Below are positions 51,935-60,700 of a DNA stretch of 64,000 nucleotides, one piece after another (position 1 is the first letter of the stretch; the number at the start of each line of letters is the position of its first letter). The notes beneath the pieces are model-generated. The model was not told where the DNA came from. It saw nothing but the letters and a program-made list of their open reading frames with translations, and did not search any database. Origin of the DNA: Paracoccaceae bacterium (GTDB lineage Bacteria; Pseudomonadota; Alphaproteobacteria; Rhodobacterales; Rhodobacteraceae); contig JANQRE010000026.1 of assembly GCA_028284705.1 (NCBI GenBank), forward strand, positions 60,788 to 124,787, written 5' to 3'. The translations under genes were made by a program, and so were the position numbers.

Positions 51935-53131
51935 TCAAGCGGTTGGATCATAGCTGTAAATCCAATCCTGCGCGCCGTGGATAACCCCCGGTGCCAGCCG
52001 CGCAGCCGCGCCGAGCGCGCCAAAATGAGCGATCCGATTGAACGCGCCTTTGGTGTGAAACAGGGTCAGGTTACGGCGGGAGCGGTCCTGCACCCGCGTC
52101 GCCCGGGGTTTGCGGGTGCGTTCAAGGGTCGAAAGTTGGGACAATAGCTCACCGCCCGGCGTCACAAGACGTCCCATCACCACTGCGTCTTCCAACGCTT
52201 GTACCGCCCCTTGCGCCATCGAAGGCAGCATCGGATGCGCCGCGTCGCCCACCAGTACCACCGGCCCGTCCCGCCAGGTCGCCAAGGGCGGTCGGCTCAA
52301 AAGCGCCCAGCGATGCAGCACCTGCGTGCGCTCGATGATCGCGGTCAGAAGCGGGTTCCAGCCCTGATAGAGCGCCAAGGCATCCGCACGGTCGCCTTGC
52401 AGATGCCAGCCCTCTTCCTGCCAGTCGGCCTCTTCCGCGATGCCGACGAAATTCACCACCTCGCCGCCGCGAATACGGGTGGTGAGCGCGTGACGCCCCT
52501 CGCCCGCCCAGATCGTGGTGCCCGTGGGCAGATCGAACTCCGCCAGATCGCGCGCATTGACCAGACAGCGCCACGCCACCTGACCGGTAAACCGCGCCCG
52601 ATCCGCACCCGCCAGTTGATTGCGCATCGCGGAATGCACGCCGTCGGCGGCGACCACCAGATGGCCAAATTCACGATCCGCACCTTCCACATAGACCGAT
52701 GCTCCACCACGCTCACGCACGTAACCCGTCACCTGCGCGCCCGTGCGGATCACATCGCCCACAAGCGCCTCGAGCCGTTGTTTCAACACCGTCTGCAAAT
52801 CCGCACGATGCACCTGCACGAAACGATGGCTCCATCGTTTGCGCGCGATGGTTTTCATCGGAATTTCAAAGACTTTGCGCCCCGTATCCCCCATCCTGAG
52901 CGCAATATAATCGGGTTCGAACATATGGGGATTGAGCGCCTCAGTCACGCCAAGCGCATCGAGCGCCCGCATCCCATTGGGGCTGATCTGAATACCCGCG
53001 CCGATCTCGCTGATATGCTCGGATTTCTCCAAAACACGCACGGACCACCCGGCTTGCACCAGCGCAATCGCACTGGCCAGCCCGCCAATTCCGCCGCCCA
53101 CCACGAGGGCCTGTTGTTGCTCGTTCGGCAT
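51935..53131 (-). CDS. FAD-dependent aromatic-ring monooxygenase
   Basis: 398 aa from ATG 53131 (MPNEQQQALVVGGGIGGLASAIAL); an in-frame extension upstream overlaps the divergent gene and is rejected. GxGxxG FAD motif, the middle Rossmann hinge (VVAADGVHSAMRN) and the GD motif (VVLVGDAAHPMLPSMAQGA) are in place. It resembles salicylate/3-hydroxybenzoate hydroxylases. Its exact substrate is unknown. The neighbouring SDR and cupin could belong to the same pathway, but they are on the opposite strand. Confidence 0.88.
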   Translation of the reverse strand: MPNEQQQALVVGGGIGGLASAIALVQAGWSVRVLEKSEHISEIGAGIQISPNGMRALDALGVTEALNPHMFEPDYIALRMGDTGRKVFEIPMKTIARKRWSHRFVQVHRADLQTVLKQRLEALVGDVIRTGAQVTGYVRERGGASVYVEGADREFGHLVVAADGVHSAMRNQLAGADRARFTGQVAWRCLVNARDLAEFDLPTGTTIWAGEGRHALTTRIRGGEVVNFVGIAEEADWQEEGWHLQGDRADALALYQGWNPLLTAIIERTQVLHRWALLSRPPLATWRDGPVVLVGDAAHPMLPSMAQGAVQALEDAVVMGRLVTPGGELLSQLSTLERTRKPRATRVQDRSRRNLTLFHTKGAFNRIAHFGALGAAARLAPGVIHGAQDWIYSYDPTA

Positions 53132-53211
53132 TGATCCGCGCCTGCCAATTTTTCCGCAGAGTAGCAGGTTCCGGGTGGCGCAAAAGAGCATATCGCGCCA
53201 ATACTGGCCGG

Positions 53212-54420
53212 ATGATGAATTCCCTGCCCGTGCTGCCCAACCGTCAAGCGCGCCATCTGTTTCTCGCCCGTCACGGGCTGTGTGAGGCTCCAACCGGTCC
53301 CTGCCCAGATCAGGCCTTGCAGGAGATCATCGAAAATCTCGGCTTCGTGCAGGTGGACAGCATCAACACCGTCGCCCGCGCGCATCACATGATCCTGCGC
53401 GCCCGCGCCACGCAATATCGGCCCCGCGCCTTGGTGCGGTTGCTGGAAAAAGAGCGCCAGCTTTTTGAGCACTGGACCCATGATGCCTCGGTCATCCCCG
53501 TCCGGTTCTTTCCCCATTGGCGGTTGAAATTTTCCCGCGATGAAGAGACCCTGCGCGGGCGCTGGAAAAACTGGCGGCGGGATGGGTTTGAACAGAAATT
53601 CGATGAGGTCATGCGCCGGATTTCTGACCACGGGCCCTGCTCATCGGCAGATGTGGGCGAGGATGAGAAACGCTCCTCGGGGGGCTGGTGGGACTGGCAC
53701 CCGTCCAAAACAGCGCTGGAATATCTCTGGCGCTCCGGACAGTTGTCGGTCACGCGACGCGTGAATTTCCGCAAAGTATATGATCTGACCGAGAATGTGA
53801 TCCCGCCGGACGCCTTGAATGCCCGCGTCACAGAGGAAGACACCATCGACTGGGCCTGCGCCGCTGCGATGGACCGGCTGGGATTTGCGACAACCGGTGA
53901 ATTGGCGGCGTTCTGGGACATCATCTCGCCAGCCGAGGCGAAAGAGTGGTGCGCCAAGGCGCTGGCGGATGGGCGCATCATCGAAGCCCTGATCGAAAAC
54001 CACGACAAAACGCACCGCCGGGTCTTCTGCTGGCCCGACACACCCGATCTCACGCCGACCGAGCCCCCTGCCCGCGTGCGCATCCTGTCCCCCTTCGACC
54101 CCGCCCTTCGTGACCGCAACCGCGCCGAGCGGCTGTTCGGCTTTCACTATCGGATCGAGATCTTTGTCCCCGAAGCGAAACGCAAATATGGCTATTACGT
54201 CTTCCCCGTGATGGAAGGTGACCGCCTGATCGGGCGCATCGATATGAAATGTTTCCGCCCCGAGAACCGCATGGTCGTGCGCGCCTTCTGGCCTGAGAAA
54301 AAGCAGCGCATGGGTTCGGGGCGCATCGCGCGACTTAAATCGGAGATCGAGCGCCTCAGCCGCTTCGCCGGAGCCGTGGTGCTCGATTACGAGCCTGACT
54401 GGCAGCGCACACCGATTTAG
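53212..54420 (+). CDS. AlkX/YcaQ-type DNA glycosylase (winged-helix, COG3214)
   Basis: 402 aa from ATG 53212 (a second ATG follows immediately). The family has three tandem winged helices and unhooks DNA interstrand crosslinks. The catalytic-loop motif Q-V-D (Gln47-Asp49 in GFVQVDSINTVARAHH) matches the QxD subgroup typical of E. coli YcaQ, not the QxQ of Streptomyces AlkZ. Other signatures are WTHDASVIP and FDPALRDRNRAERLFGFHYRIE. It would act in repair of crosslinked or alkylated DNA. Starts 80 bp from the divergent monooxygenase. Confidence 0.88.
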   Translation: MMNSLPVLPNRQARHLFLARHGLCEAPTGPCPDQALQEIIENLGFVQVDSINTVARAHHMILRARATQYRPRALVRLLEKERQLFEHWTHDASVIPVRFFPHWRLKFSRDEETLRGRWKNWRRDGFEQKFDEVMRRISDHGPCSSADVGEDEKRSSGGWWDWHPSKTALEYLWRSGQLSVTRRVNFRKVYDLTENVIPPDALNARVTEEDTIDWACAAAMDRLGFATTGELAAFWDIISPAEAKEWCAKALADGRIIEALIENHDKTHRRVFCWPDTPDLTPTEPPARVRILSPFDPALRDRNRAERLFGFHYRIEIFVPEAKRKYGYYVFPVMEGDRLIGRIDMKCFRPENRMVVRAFWPEKKQRMGSGRIARLKSEIERLSRFAGAVVLDYEPDWQRTPI

Positions 54421-54483
54421 GCTTCCCTTTTCAGGACTTGGCTCGGTACGGTTCAGGCCAACAAGGTCGGAGACAGCGACGCA

Positions 54484-55188
54484 ATGAAACAAGCAGTGGT
54501 CATCGGCGGCACGCGCGGTATCGGGGCTGGCGTGTCCGAAACGCTGATCGCGGAGGGTTGGCGCGTGATGGCAACCGGTGTGTCGGAGAACGAGGTCGAT
54601 GCTTTTGCGGATGCTCACCCGGATGTGGCCGTGCAGGTTCTCGACGTCACCGACACGAACGCCGTGAATGCTTTCTTTGCAGGCCTTACCAGTCTCGATG
54701 CCCTTATCAACTGCGCAGGCATTCTCGTCCGCAACGAAGAATACGACATGGAGACCTTCCAGAAGGTCATCGACGTCAACCTGACCGGCACCATGCGGTG
54801 CTGCCTTGCCGCGCATCCGCTGCTGGCCCAAACGGGCGGCGCGATCGTGAACACCGCCTCAATGCTCTCGACCTTTGGCGGACCGCTCGTCCCCGCCTAT
54901 TCCGCCTCGAAAGGCGGTGTGGCGCAGCTCACCAAGGCGCTCGCAGGCAAATGGGCCGAGGATGGCATTCGCGTGAACGCCGTCGCCCCCGGTTGGATCG
55001 ACACCGAGATGACCAAGCCGTTGCAGAATGACCCGACCCGAGCGGGCCCCATCCTGGGCCGCACCCCGATGAACCGCTTTGGCCAACCGTCGGAAGTGGG
55101 CGCTTTGGTCGCCTGGCTGGTGTCAGAAAAAGCAAGTTTTGTGACCGGAAGCGTCTATCCTGTGGATGGCGGCTATCTGGCGATGTGA
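54484..55188 (+). CDS. SDR-family oxidoreductase
   Basis: 234 aa. Cofactor motif GGTRGIG (8-14), NCAG (76-79), catalytic Ser126, Tyr139 and Lys143 (YSASKGG) and the C-terminal VDGGYL signature are all present. It oxidises or reduces an alcohol/ketone with NAD(P). It is followed 11 bp later by a cupin gene, then the DctBD/TRAP genes, suggesting a small catabolic unit. The substrate is unknown. Confidence 0.9.
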   Translation: MKQAVVIGGTRGIGAGVSETLIAEGWRVMATGVSENEVDAFADAHPDVAVQVLDVTDTNAVNAFFAGLTSLDALINCAGILVRNEEYDMETFQKVIDVNLTGTMRCCLAAHPLLAQTGGAIVNTASMLSTFGGPLVPAYSASKGGVAQLTKALAGKWAEDGIRVNAVAPGWIDTEMTKPLQNDPTRAGPILGRTPMNRFGQPSEVGALVAWLVSEKASFVTGSVYPVDGGYLAM

Positions 55189-55199
55189 GGAGAAAAACA

Positions 55200-55727
55200 A
55201 TGCCCCTGGAACAGGACGAATACGACCCAAAGACCCCGTATCAACTGCCCTACCCGGTCGATGCGCTGCCGGAAATCGTGGTGCCAAATGCCATCCCCGA
55301 GGATGAGCGCATCTGGGTGCCGCAGACCGAGACCGTCTCCTTCCGCCCGCTCTGTCTCAATCGCTCTGCGGGCTATTGGGTCAACCTGCTGCGCGTGCGC
55401 GGCTCCGGCGTCCTCTCTCGCCACCGCCACCCACAACCGGTGCATGGTTTCGTGCTGAAAGGCCGCTGGGAATATCTCGAACATGATTGGGTGGCCGAAG
55501 AAGGCGGTTATGTCTTCGAGGCCCCCGGCGAAACCCACACCCTGGTCGTCCCCGACGATGTCCCTGAAATGATTACGCTTTTCCAGGTGAACGGTGTGAT
55601 GCTCTATTGTGACCCTTACGGCAAGGTCACGGGCTACGAGGACGTCTTCACCAAGATCGAGATGTGCCGGAAACACTACACCGAAGTGGGTCTGGGCGAA
55701 GACTACGTGGATCAGTTCATCCGGTGA
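55200..55727 (+). CDS. Cupin-domain dioxygenase-like protein
   Basis: 175 aa from ATG 55200, chosen because AGGAG lies 8 nt upstream. The metal-binding motif HRHPQPVHGF with His75 and His77 and the later His113 (GETHT) define a mononuclear-metal cupin. The spacing resembles 2,4'-dihydroxyacetophenone dioxygenase. The size is normal for a single-domain cupin. It is probably co-transcribed with the SDR gene. Substrate assignment is uncertain. Confidence 0.8.
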   Translation: MPLEQDEYDPKTPYQLPYPVDALPEIVVPNAIPEDERIWVPQTETVSFRPLCLNRSAGYWVNLLRVRGSGVLSRHRHPQPVHGFVLKGRWEYLEHDWVAEEGGYVFEAPGETHTLVVPDDVPEMITLFQVNGVMLYCDPYGKVTGYEDVFTKIEMCRKHYTEVGLGEDYVDQFIR

Positions 55728-55780
55728 TCTGATCAACCCGCGCTCTTGCCAGCATCCCAAAATGGCGTCATCTCATAGCG

Positions 55781-57505
55781 ATGCGCAGATTTCGCAGAAT
55801 GTGGTTTCTTATCGCGACGCTTGTCGTGGCAGCGGCAGTTTTCACGCTGGCACGGAGCTATTTTCAATCTGAGGAACTGTCAAAAGCACAGGGTCGTCTG
55901 TCCCTCTATGAAAGCACGGTGGAGGCCGAGCTCGAGCGCTTTTCGCACCTCACCTATGTGCTCGCCCGCGACCCTTTCGTAGTTGCAACGGCCGACGGCG
56001 GCTCTCCGGCGCCACTCAATGCAAGATTGGCCAATTTCGCACAACAAGCGGAGCTGGACGCGATTTATCTCATGCGGCCTGACGGCATGACAGTCTCGGC
56101 CTCAAACGCAGGCTCTGAAAGGAGCTTCGTTGGTCAGAACTACGGCTTCCGCCCCTATTTTCAAACGGCGCTGGAAGGATCGCAGGGGCGGTTCTACGGC
56201 ATCGGAGCGACAACAGGTTTGCCAGGGTATTTCATCGCCGACGCCGTAAGAACCGCTTCTGGCGAAACCGCAGGCGTGATCGCCATCAAGATCGATCTGA
56301 GCATGCTGCAGGAAAGCTGGGCGGACGCTGGGGAGCAAGTTCTTCTGGCAAATTCAGATGGGGTCGTGCTTTTGTCCTCCGACCCCGACTGGCGTTACCG
56401 CACCCTAACCCCGCTCAATGCCACTCAACGGGCCGCGATTGCCGAAGCCAGGCAGTTCACCGGGCAACCGCTTGATCCGCTGAATTGGACCAAAACAGAC
56501 GCCAACAAAGCGCGGATCGATGGTCAGGACCGCCTTCATCTGATTGCCAGTGATCTGCCCCATGACTGGCAGTTGCACTACTTTGCCAGCGATGACAGGG
56601 CAGACGCCCTCAGCTGGCTGGCCACCGCGGCGGCTGTCGTTTTGGCTGCGCTCGGCTTCATCCTCTACCAGAGTCAGAACACCCAGAAGATTGGTGCGGC
56701 CCTGCGCCGTTCTGAGGAAGAGGAAAGCCAGCTCCGCCGTGCCAATGAACAGCTCGCGATCGAAATCGAAGATCGCCGGACCGCGGAGCGACGTCTGAAA
56801 CGAACGCAAGACGAGCTGGAACGCGCCGGTCGCCTTGCAGCGCTCGGTCAGCTGGCCGCCTCGGTAACGCACGAACTTGGCCAACCGATTGCCGCGATGC
56901 GCAACCACTTGGCCGCTGCGGAACTGCGCGGCCAGACCCATGCGCCAGCACTCGCCGGGCTTGTCGACCGGATGGAAGGTATTACGCGCCAGCTAAAGTT
57001 CTTCGCCAGGACCGAGAAACAGGATTTCGACACGATTGATCTGGTCGCAGCCATGCAGGCGGCACAGGCGTTGCTGGAGGTAAATATCGCCACGCTAGAT
57101 GCCGAGGTGATAATCGAGAGCCCGGAGAGCCCGATTTACATACGCGGCGCGCGGCTCCGCATCGAACAGGTGATGACCAATCTGCTACGCAATGCGCTTG
57201 ACGCGTTGGAGGGTCGTGCCACCAGACAAATCAAGGTGGAATTCGGCGAAACCGAGGAGCGCGCCTGGTTCAGTGTCACGGATACCGGCCACGGTTTGGG
57301 CACAGCCACGCTCGACGACTTGCAGGAGCCTTTCGTGACCACTCGCGAAAGTGGTCAGGGTATGGGTCTTGGGCTTGCGATCTCCGCCGGCATCATCGGC
57401 GACCATGGCGGTTCTTTAAGCGCTCAGAATCGTAGCGGTCAGGACGGGGCAGTCTTCCGGGTGACCTTTCCCTCCGCCAGTCAGTCTGAAAGCGAAGCTG
57501 CATGA
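55781..57505 (+). CDS. DctB-like sensor histidine kinase
   Basis: 574 aa. TM1 ~9-26, a periplasmic ~250-residue sensing region with the YGFRPYFQTALEG segment typical of DctB/dCache domains, TM2 ~279-296, a coiled-coil linker, then a HisKA domain with phospho-acceptor His364 (SVTHELGQPIAAM) and an HATPase with NLLRNALDAL and DTGHGLG. It likely senses the substrate of the downstream TRAP transporter and phosphorylates the regulator whose gene overlaps its stop. Confidence 0.88.
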   Translation: MRRFRRMWFLIATLVVAAAVFTLARSYFQSEELSKAQGRLSLYESTVEAELERFSHLTYVLARDPFVVATADGGSPAPLNARLANFAQQAELDAIYLMRPDGMTVSASNAGSERSFVGQNYGFRPYFQTALEGSQGRFYGIGATTGLPGYFIADAVRTASGETAGVIAIKIDLSMLQESWADAGEQVLLANSDGVVLLSSDPDWRYRTLTPLNATQRAAIAEARQFTGQPLDPLNWTKTDANKARIDGQDRLHLIASDLPHDWQLHYFASDDRADALSWLATAAAVVLAALGFILYQSQNTQKIGAALRRSEEEESQLRRANEQLAIEIEDRRTAERRLKRTQDELERAGRLAALGQLAASVTHELGQPIAAMRNHLAAAELRGQTHAPALAGLVDRMEGITRQLKFFARTEKQDFDTIDLVAAMQAAQALLEVNIATLDAEVIIESPESPIYIRGARLRIEQVMTNLLRNALDALEGRATRQIKVEFGETEERAWFSVTDTGHGLGTATLDDLQEPFVTTRESGQGMGLGLAISAGIIGDHGGSLSAQNRSGQDGAVFRVTFPSASQSESEAA

Positions 57506-58836
57506 GCGAGGCGCAGTTCACGATCCTGATCGTCGAAGACGACCGCGCCATGCGGCAGTCGCTGGTGGATCTGCTTGAGTCAGCCGGGTGGCAGGTGGAG
57601 GCCGTGCCGCGCGCCGATGCTGCTGAAAACCACCTCAAGAACCATAGGCCCGACGTGGTTTTGTCGGATATGCGGATGCCCGGGCGCTCCGGCCTTGATC
57701 TGCTGAAATCCCTGGACGCCCCCCATCCGCCCGTCGTGCTGATCTCCGCCCATGGAGATATCCCCATGGCCGTGGAAGCGATGCAGGCGGGCGCCTATAG
57801 CTTCGTGGAAAAGCCCTACGATCCGCGTCGACTGCTTTCAATTCTGCAACATGCGGCCGAGCAGAACCGGATGCAGCAAGACAATGCGAGGCTGAAAGAC
57901 AGGTTGCGTCGCCTCTCGGGCCTCGACCGACTGCTGATCGGCAACACACCCGAGATTGTGGCGCTGCGTCAGCAAATCCTCGATCTTGCCGATATCCACG
58001 CACCGATCTTGATCCGCGGCGAGACAGGAACCGGCAAGGATATCGTTGCAAATGCGCTTCATGATCTCAGCACCACATCCGAAGGAACGTTTCTTGCGCT
58101 GAACTGCGCAGCGCTCTCTGCCGACAGTTTCGAGGCGGAGATGTTTGGCGTCGCCGCCGGGGCCGACGGACGTCTTGTGGCGATCCGGGACGGCACGCTG
58201 TTTCTGGACGAACTCTGCGCCTGCCCGCCTGCCATCCAGTCCAAGCTCTTGCGGGTGATCGAGGACAAGCAGGTGTTACCCGTCGGGGCCACCACCCCGC
58301 GCAAAGTGGCCTTCCGCGTGATCAGCGCGACGAACGAAGATATCGAGAAAGCGGTGGCCGAGAAACGCCTGCGCGAAGACCTCCTATATCGCCTGAACAC
58401 GATGGAACTGACACTGCCGCCACTGCGTCAGCGCCGCGACGATTTGGGGCTTCTGGCCACCCATTTCCTGGGCAGCTTCGCCCGCGCCTACGAAACCGAT
58501 ATCCCTGAAATGACGCCCGAGGATATGGCCGTCTTGATGAGCCATGACTGGCGCGGAAATGTGCGCGAACTGCGCAATGCCTGCGAAAGGCGCATCCTTC
58601 AGCAACACCGTGGTTCCGGCGGGTTCGCCGCAGCGATCCGAACCGATGACCAGACGCTGGCTGTGCCAAATACATTGCGCGAGGCGGTCGCCGCGTTCGA
58701 AAGGGAATTGATCGGCAAGGCAATCCGGCAGCATGACGGTCGGATGGATGACACCGCCACTGCGCTAGGCATCGGACGGCGTACATTGAACGAAAAAATC
58801 GTTAAACTGGGCCTGGACAAGGACGCTCTTCTCTGA
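57502..58836 (+). CDS. DctD/NtrC-family response regulator lacking the GAFTGA loop
   Basis: 444 aa. Receiver domain with Asp56 (VVLSDMRMP), AAA+ domain with Walker A GETGTGKD (173-180) and GTLFLDELC Walker B, and a Fis-type helix-turn-helix at the end (DDTATALGIGRRTLNEKI). The sigma-54-contacting loop, normally GAFTGA, reads FGVAAGADGR, and the FG-to-GTLFLDE distance is 14 residues against about 22 in standard members. This is expected to abolish sigma-54 activation. The AAA+ is otherwise intact. It overlaps the kinase stop by 4 nt. Confidence 0.87.
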   Translation: MSEAQFTILIVEDDRAMRQSLVDLLESAGWQVEAVPRADAAENHLKNHRPDVVLSDMRMPGRSGLDLLKSLDAPHPPVVLISAHGDIPMAVEAMQAGAYSFVEKPYDPRRLLSILQHAAEQNRMQQDNARLKDRLRRLSGLDRLLIGNTPEIVALRQQILDLADIHAPILIRGETGTGKDIVANALHDLSTTSEGTFLALNCAALSADSFEAEMFGVAAGADGRLVAIRDGTLFLDELCACPPAIQSKLLRVIEDKQVLPVGATTPRKVAFRVISATNEDIEKAVAEKRLREDLLYRLNTMELTLPPLRQRRDDLGLLATHFLGSFARAYETDIPEMTPEDMAVLMSHDWRGNVRELRNACERRILQQHRGSGGFAAAIRTDDQTLAVPNTLREAVAAFERELIGKAIRQHDGRMDDTATALGIGRRTLNEKIVKLGLDKDALL

Positions 58837-58841
58837 GGGTC

Positions 58842-58889
58842 TGCGGATTTCCGCAAGCCCGTCTCTCACCTACGCGCAGATTTCCTCAA
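58842..58889. promoter_or_regulatory. Tandem activator sites upstream of dctP
   Basis: TGCGGA-TT-TCCGCA (58842-58855) is a perfect palindrome. A degenerate copy, GCAGATTTCCTCAA (58876-58889) versus GCGGATTTCCGCAA (58843-58856), lies 33 bp downstream, about three helical turns. They sit immediately after the regulator gene and just before a -35 element. Confidence 0.55.
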
Positions 58890-58905
58890 TTGCCTCCCCG
58901 GTGTT

Positions 58906-58938
58906 TTGACATATCCTTACACCATCATTCGCATGATG
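58906..58938 (+). promoter_or_regulatory. Sigma-70-type -35 box and inverted repeat ahead of dctP
   Basis: TTGACA is at 58906-58911; a GG-N10-GC sigma-54 pattern was not found in the intergenic region. CATCAT-TCGC-ATGATG (58923-58938) is a further inverted repeat. No clear -10 hexamer is visible, which would be consistent with an activator-dependent promoter. Confidence 0.45.
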
Positions 58939-58953
58939 ACTGGGAGGAAAACC

Positions 58954-59970
58954 ATGCAGAAACTACTCACCCGTTCTGTCGCCGCCACCATTGCGCTCAC
59001 CTTTGCCGGTGAGGCTGCGGCCACGGAATGGAATGTCTCGCTCTGGGGCAAGCGCCGTGCGTTCACAGAACATGTGGAGAAACTGGCGGAACTGGTCAGC
59101 GCTAAGACCAATGGCCAGTTTACCATGAATATCAGCTATGGCGGCCTGTCGAAGAACCGCGAGAACCTCGATGGGATCTCCATCGGTGCCTTCGAGATGG
59201 CCCAGTTCTGCGCGGGCTATCACCGCGATAAGAACCGGGTGATCACCGTTCTGGAACTGCCGTTCCTGGGCGTGTCGAACCTTGAGGAAGAGGTTGCCGT
59301 TTCGGCCGCCGTCTACGCCCACCCGGCCGCGACCGAGGAAATGGCGCAGTGGAACGCGAAACTGCTCATGACCTCGCCCATGCCGCAATACAACATTGTC
59401 GGCACCGGCGAGCCTCGGGACGCTCTGGCTGAATTTGAAGGCATGCGTGTTCGCGCCACGGGTGGCATCGGGGCCGCATTTGAGTCCGTTGGCGCAGTTC
59501 CGACCTCCGTGACGGCCACGGAAGCCTATCAGGCGATGGAATCGGGCGTCGTGGACACGGTGGCCTTTGCTCAACACGCGCATCTGTCCTTCGGCACGAT
59601 CAATCAGGCCGATTGGTGGACTGCGAACCTCAACCCCGGCACAGTGAACTGCCCGGTTGTGGTGAATATCGATGCTTATGAGGCTCTGTCGGATGAGCAT
59701 CGCACAGCGCTGGATAGCTCCGTGCCCGAGGCCATCGACCACTACCTCGCCAATTACGCTGAACTCCTGCAACGTTGGGACAGCGTTTTGGAGGAGAAAG
59801 GCGTCCAGAAGGTTGAAATCCCGGAAGCCGAGTTGGCGCAATTCCGCGAGACCGCCGCAACCCCGATCCGTGATGCGTGGATCGCGGATATGGAAGCTCA
59901 GGGCCTGCCCGGTCAGGAGCTTTATGATCTCGTCGTCAAAACGCTCGAAGACACAAAAGGCGGCAGCTAA
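58954..59970 (+). CDS. dctP: TRAP transporter periplasmic solute-binding protein
   Basis: 338 aa from ATG 58954, preceded by GGGAGG; the earlier in-frame ATG (58906) is in the promoter. The signal peptide reads MQKLLTRSVAATIALTFAGEAAAT. DctP features include WGKRRAFTEHVEKLAELVSAKTNG, GMRVRATGGIGAAFESVGAVPTSV and YQAMESGVVDTVAFAQH (the conserved Arg in VRATGG usually binds a carboxylate). It captures an organic acid for DctQM. The cognate substrate is unknown. Confidence 0.9.
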   Translation: MQKLLTRSVAATIALTFAGEAAATEWNVSLWGKRRAFTEHVEKLAELVSAKTNGQFTMNISYGGLSKNRENLDGISIGAFEMAQFCAGYHRDKNRVITVLELPFLGVSNLEEEVAVSAAVYAHPAATEEMAQWNAKLLMTSPMPQYNIVGTGEPRDALAEFEGMRVRATGGIGAAFESVGAVPTSVTATEAYQAMESGVVDTVAFAQHAHLSFGTINQADWWTANLNPGTVNCPVVVNIDAYEALSDEHRTALDSSVPEAIDHYLANYAELLQRWDSVLEEKGVQKVEIPEAELAQFRETAATPIRDAWIADMEAQGLPGQELYDLVVKTLEDTKGGS

Positions 59971-59980
59971 ACAAAGACTT

Positions 59981-60008
59981 GCGCCCCGAAGTCGATCTTT
60001 CGGGGCGC
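59981..60008 (+). terminator. Intercistronic hairpin between dctP and dctQ
   Basis: GCGCCCCGAA (59981-59990) pairs perfectly with TTCGGGGCGC (59999-60008) around an 8-nt loop. No U-tract follows, so it is a partial terminator or an mRNA stabiliser that favours the binding protein over the membrane subunits. Confidence 0.6.
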
Positions 60009-60028
60009 TCGCTTGTCTGGGGGACGGT

Positions 60029-60700
60029 ATGGCAGGCCAATCGACGGTCATCAGCGATTCCAGCCTGATCTCAAGGCTTGATCGCATGCTCTTGCCGGTG
60101 GAGAAATTCACCGCGCTGATCAGCGGGTTGGCCGCGTTTTCCCTGATGTTCCTTGCCGCCTATTCGGTAGCGGGTCGGCAGTTGGACCGCACCTTCCTCG
60201 CCCCATTCCTTGACGCTATCGGCGTGATGGATGGCGCGCTTCTGGGCTATGTCGACTACATCGAAGCGCTGATGCCAATCATTGCGATCCTTGGCGTGTC
60301 TTACGTGCAGCGCGAGGGCGGGCATATCCGCATGGACATCCTCGTGGGCCAGCTTCGCGGACGTACACTCTGGTTTTTCGAACTGATCTCCGTGCTTTTG
60401 ATCCTCGTGCTGATCACCGCGCTGGTTTGGGGATCCTGGGCGCATTTTGACCGTTCTTTCGATTGCGCCCGGCCCTGGTGTTCGCGCGACAGTTCCATCG
60501 ATGTCAGCCTGCCGCTTTGGCCCTCGAAACTCGTCGTGCCCATCGCCTTCGCCGTGCTCGCCGCGCGTCTTGTTTTGCAGGCTGTGGCCTATGGGCGCGC
60601 CCTCGTTCTTGACCTTGAGAGCCCACCCGCCGTGCCGCTGATCCAATCGGTGGCGGAGCAGGCCAAGGCCGAGGCCGAACAATTGGACGGCGAGACATGA
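60029..60700 (+). CDS. dctQ: TRAP transporter small permease
   Basis: 223 aa from ATG 60029 (GGGGGAC ribosome site 5 nt before); the long upstream frame is a shadow. Four membrane segments (~33-52, 85-102, 126-145 and 170-190 by eye) fit DctQ, with the conserved HIRMDILVGQL loop. It contributes to the membrane complex with DctM and DctP, using the Na+ gradient. It overlaps dctM by 4 nt. Confidence 0.85.
   Translation: MAGQSTVISDSSLISRLDRMLLPVEKFTALISGLAAFSLMFLAAYSVAGRQLDRTFLAPFLDAIGVMDGALLGYVDYIEALMPIIAILGVSYVQREGGHIRMDILVGQLRGRTLWFFELISVLLILVLITALVWGSWAHFDRSFDCARPWCSRDSSIDVSLPLWPSKLVVPIAFAVLAARLVLQAVAYGRALVLDLESPPAVPLIQSVAEQAKAEAEQLDGET

Noticed and set aside
59981..60008. Full rho-independent terminator separating dctP from dctQM
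   Set aside because: No U-tract, and dctQ follows within 21 nt; partial termination or mRNA protection is more likely.
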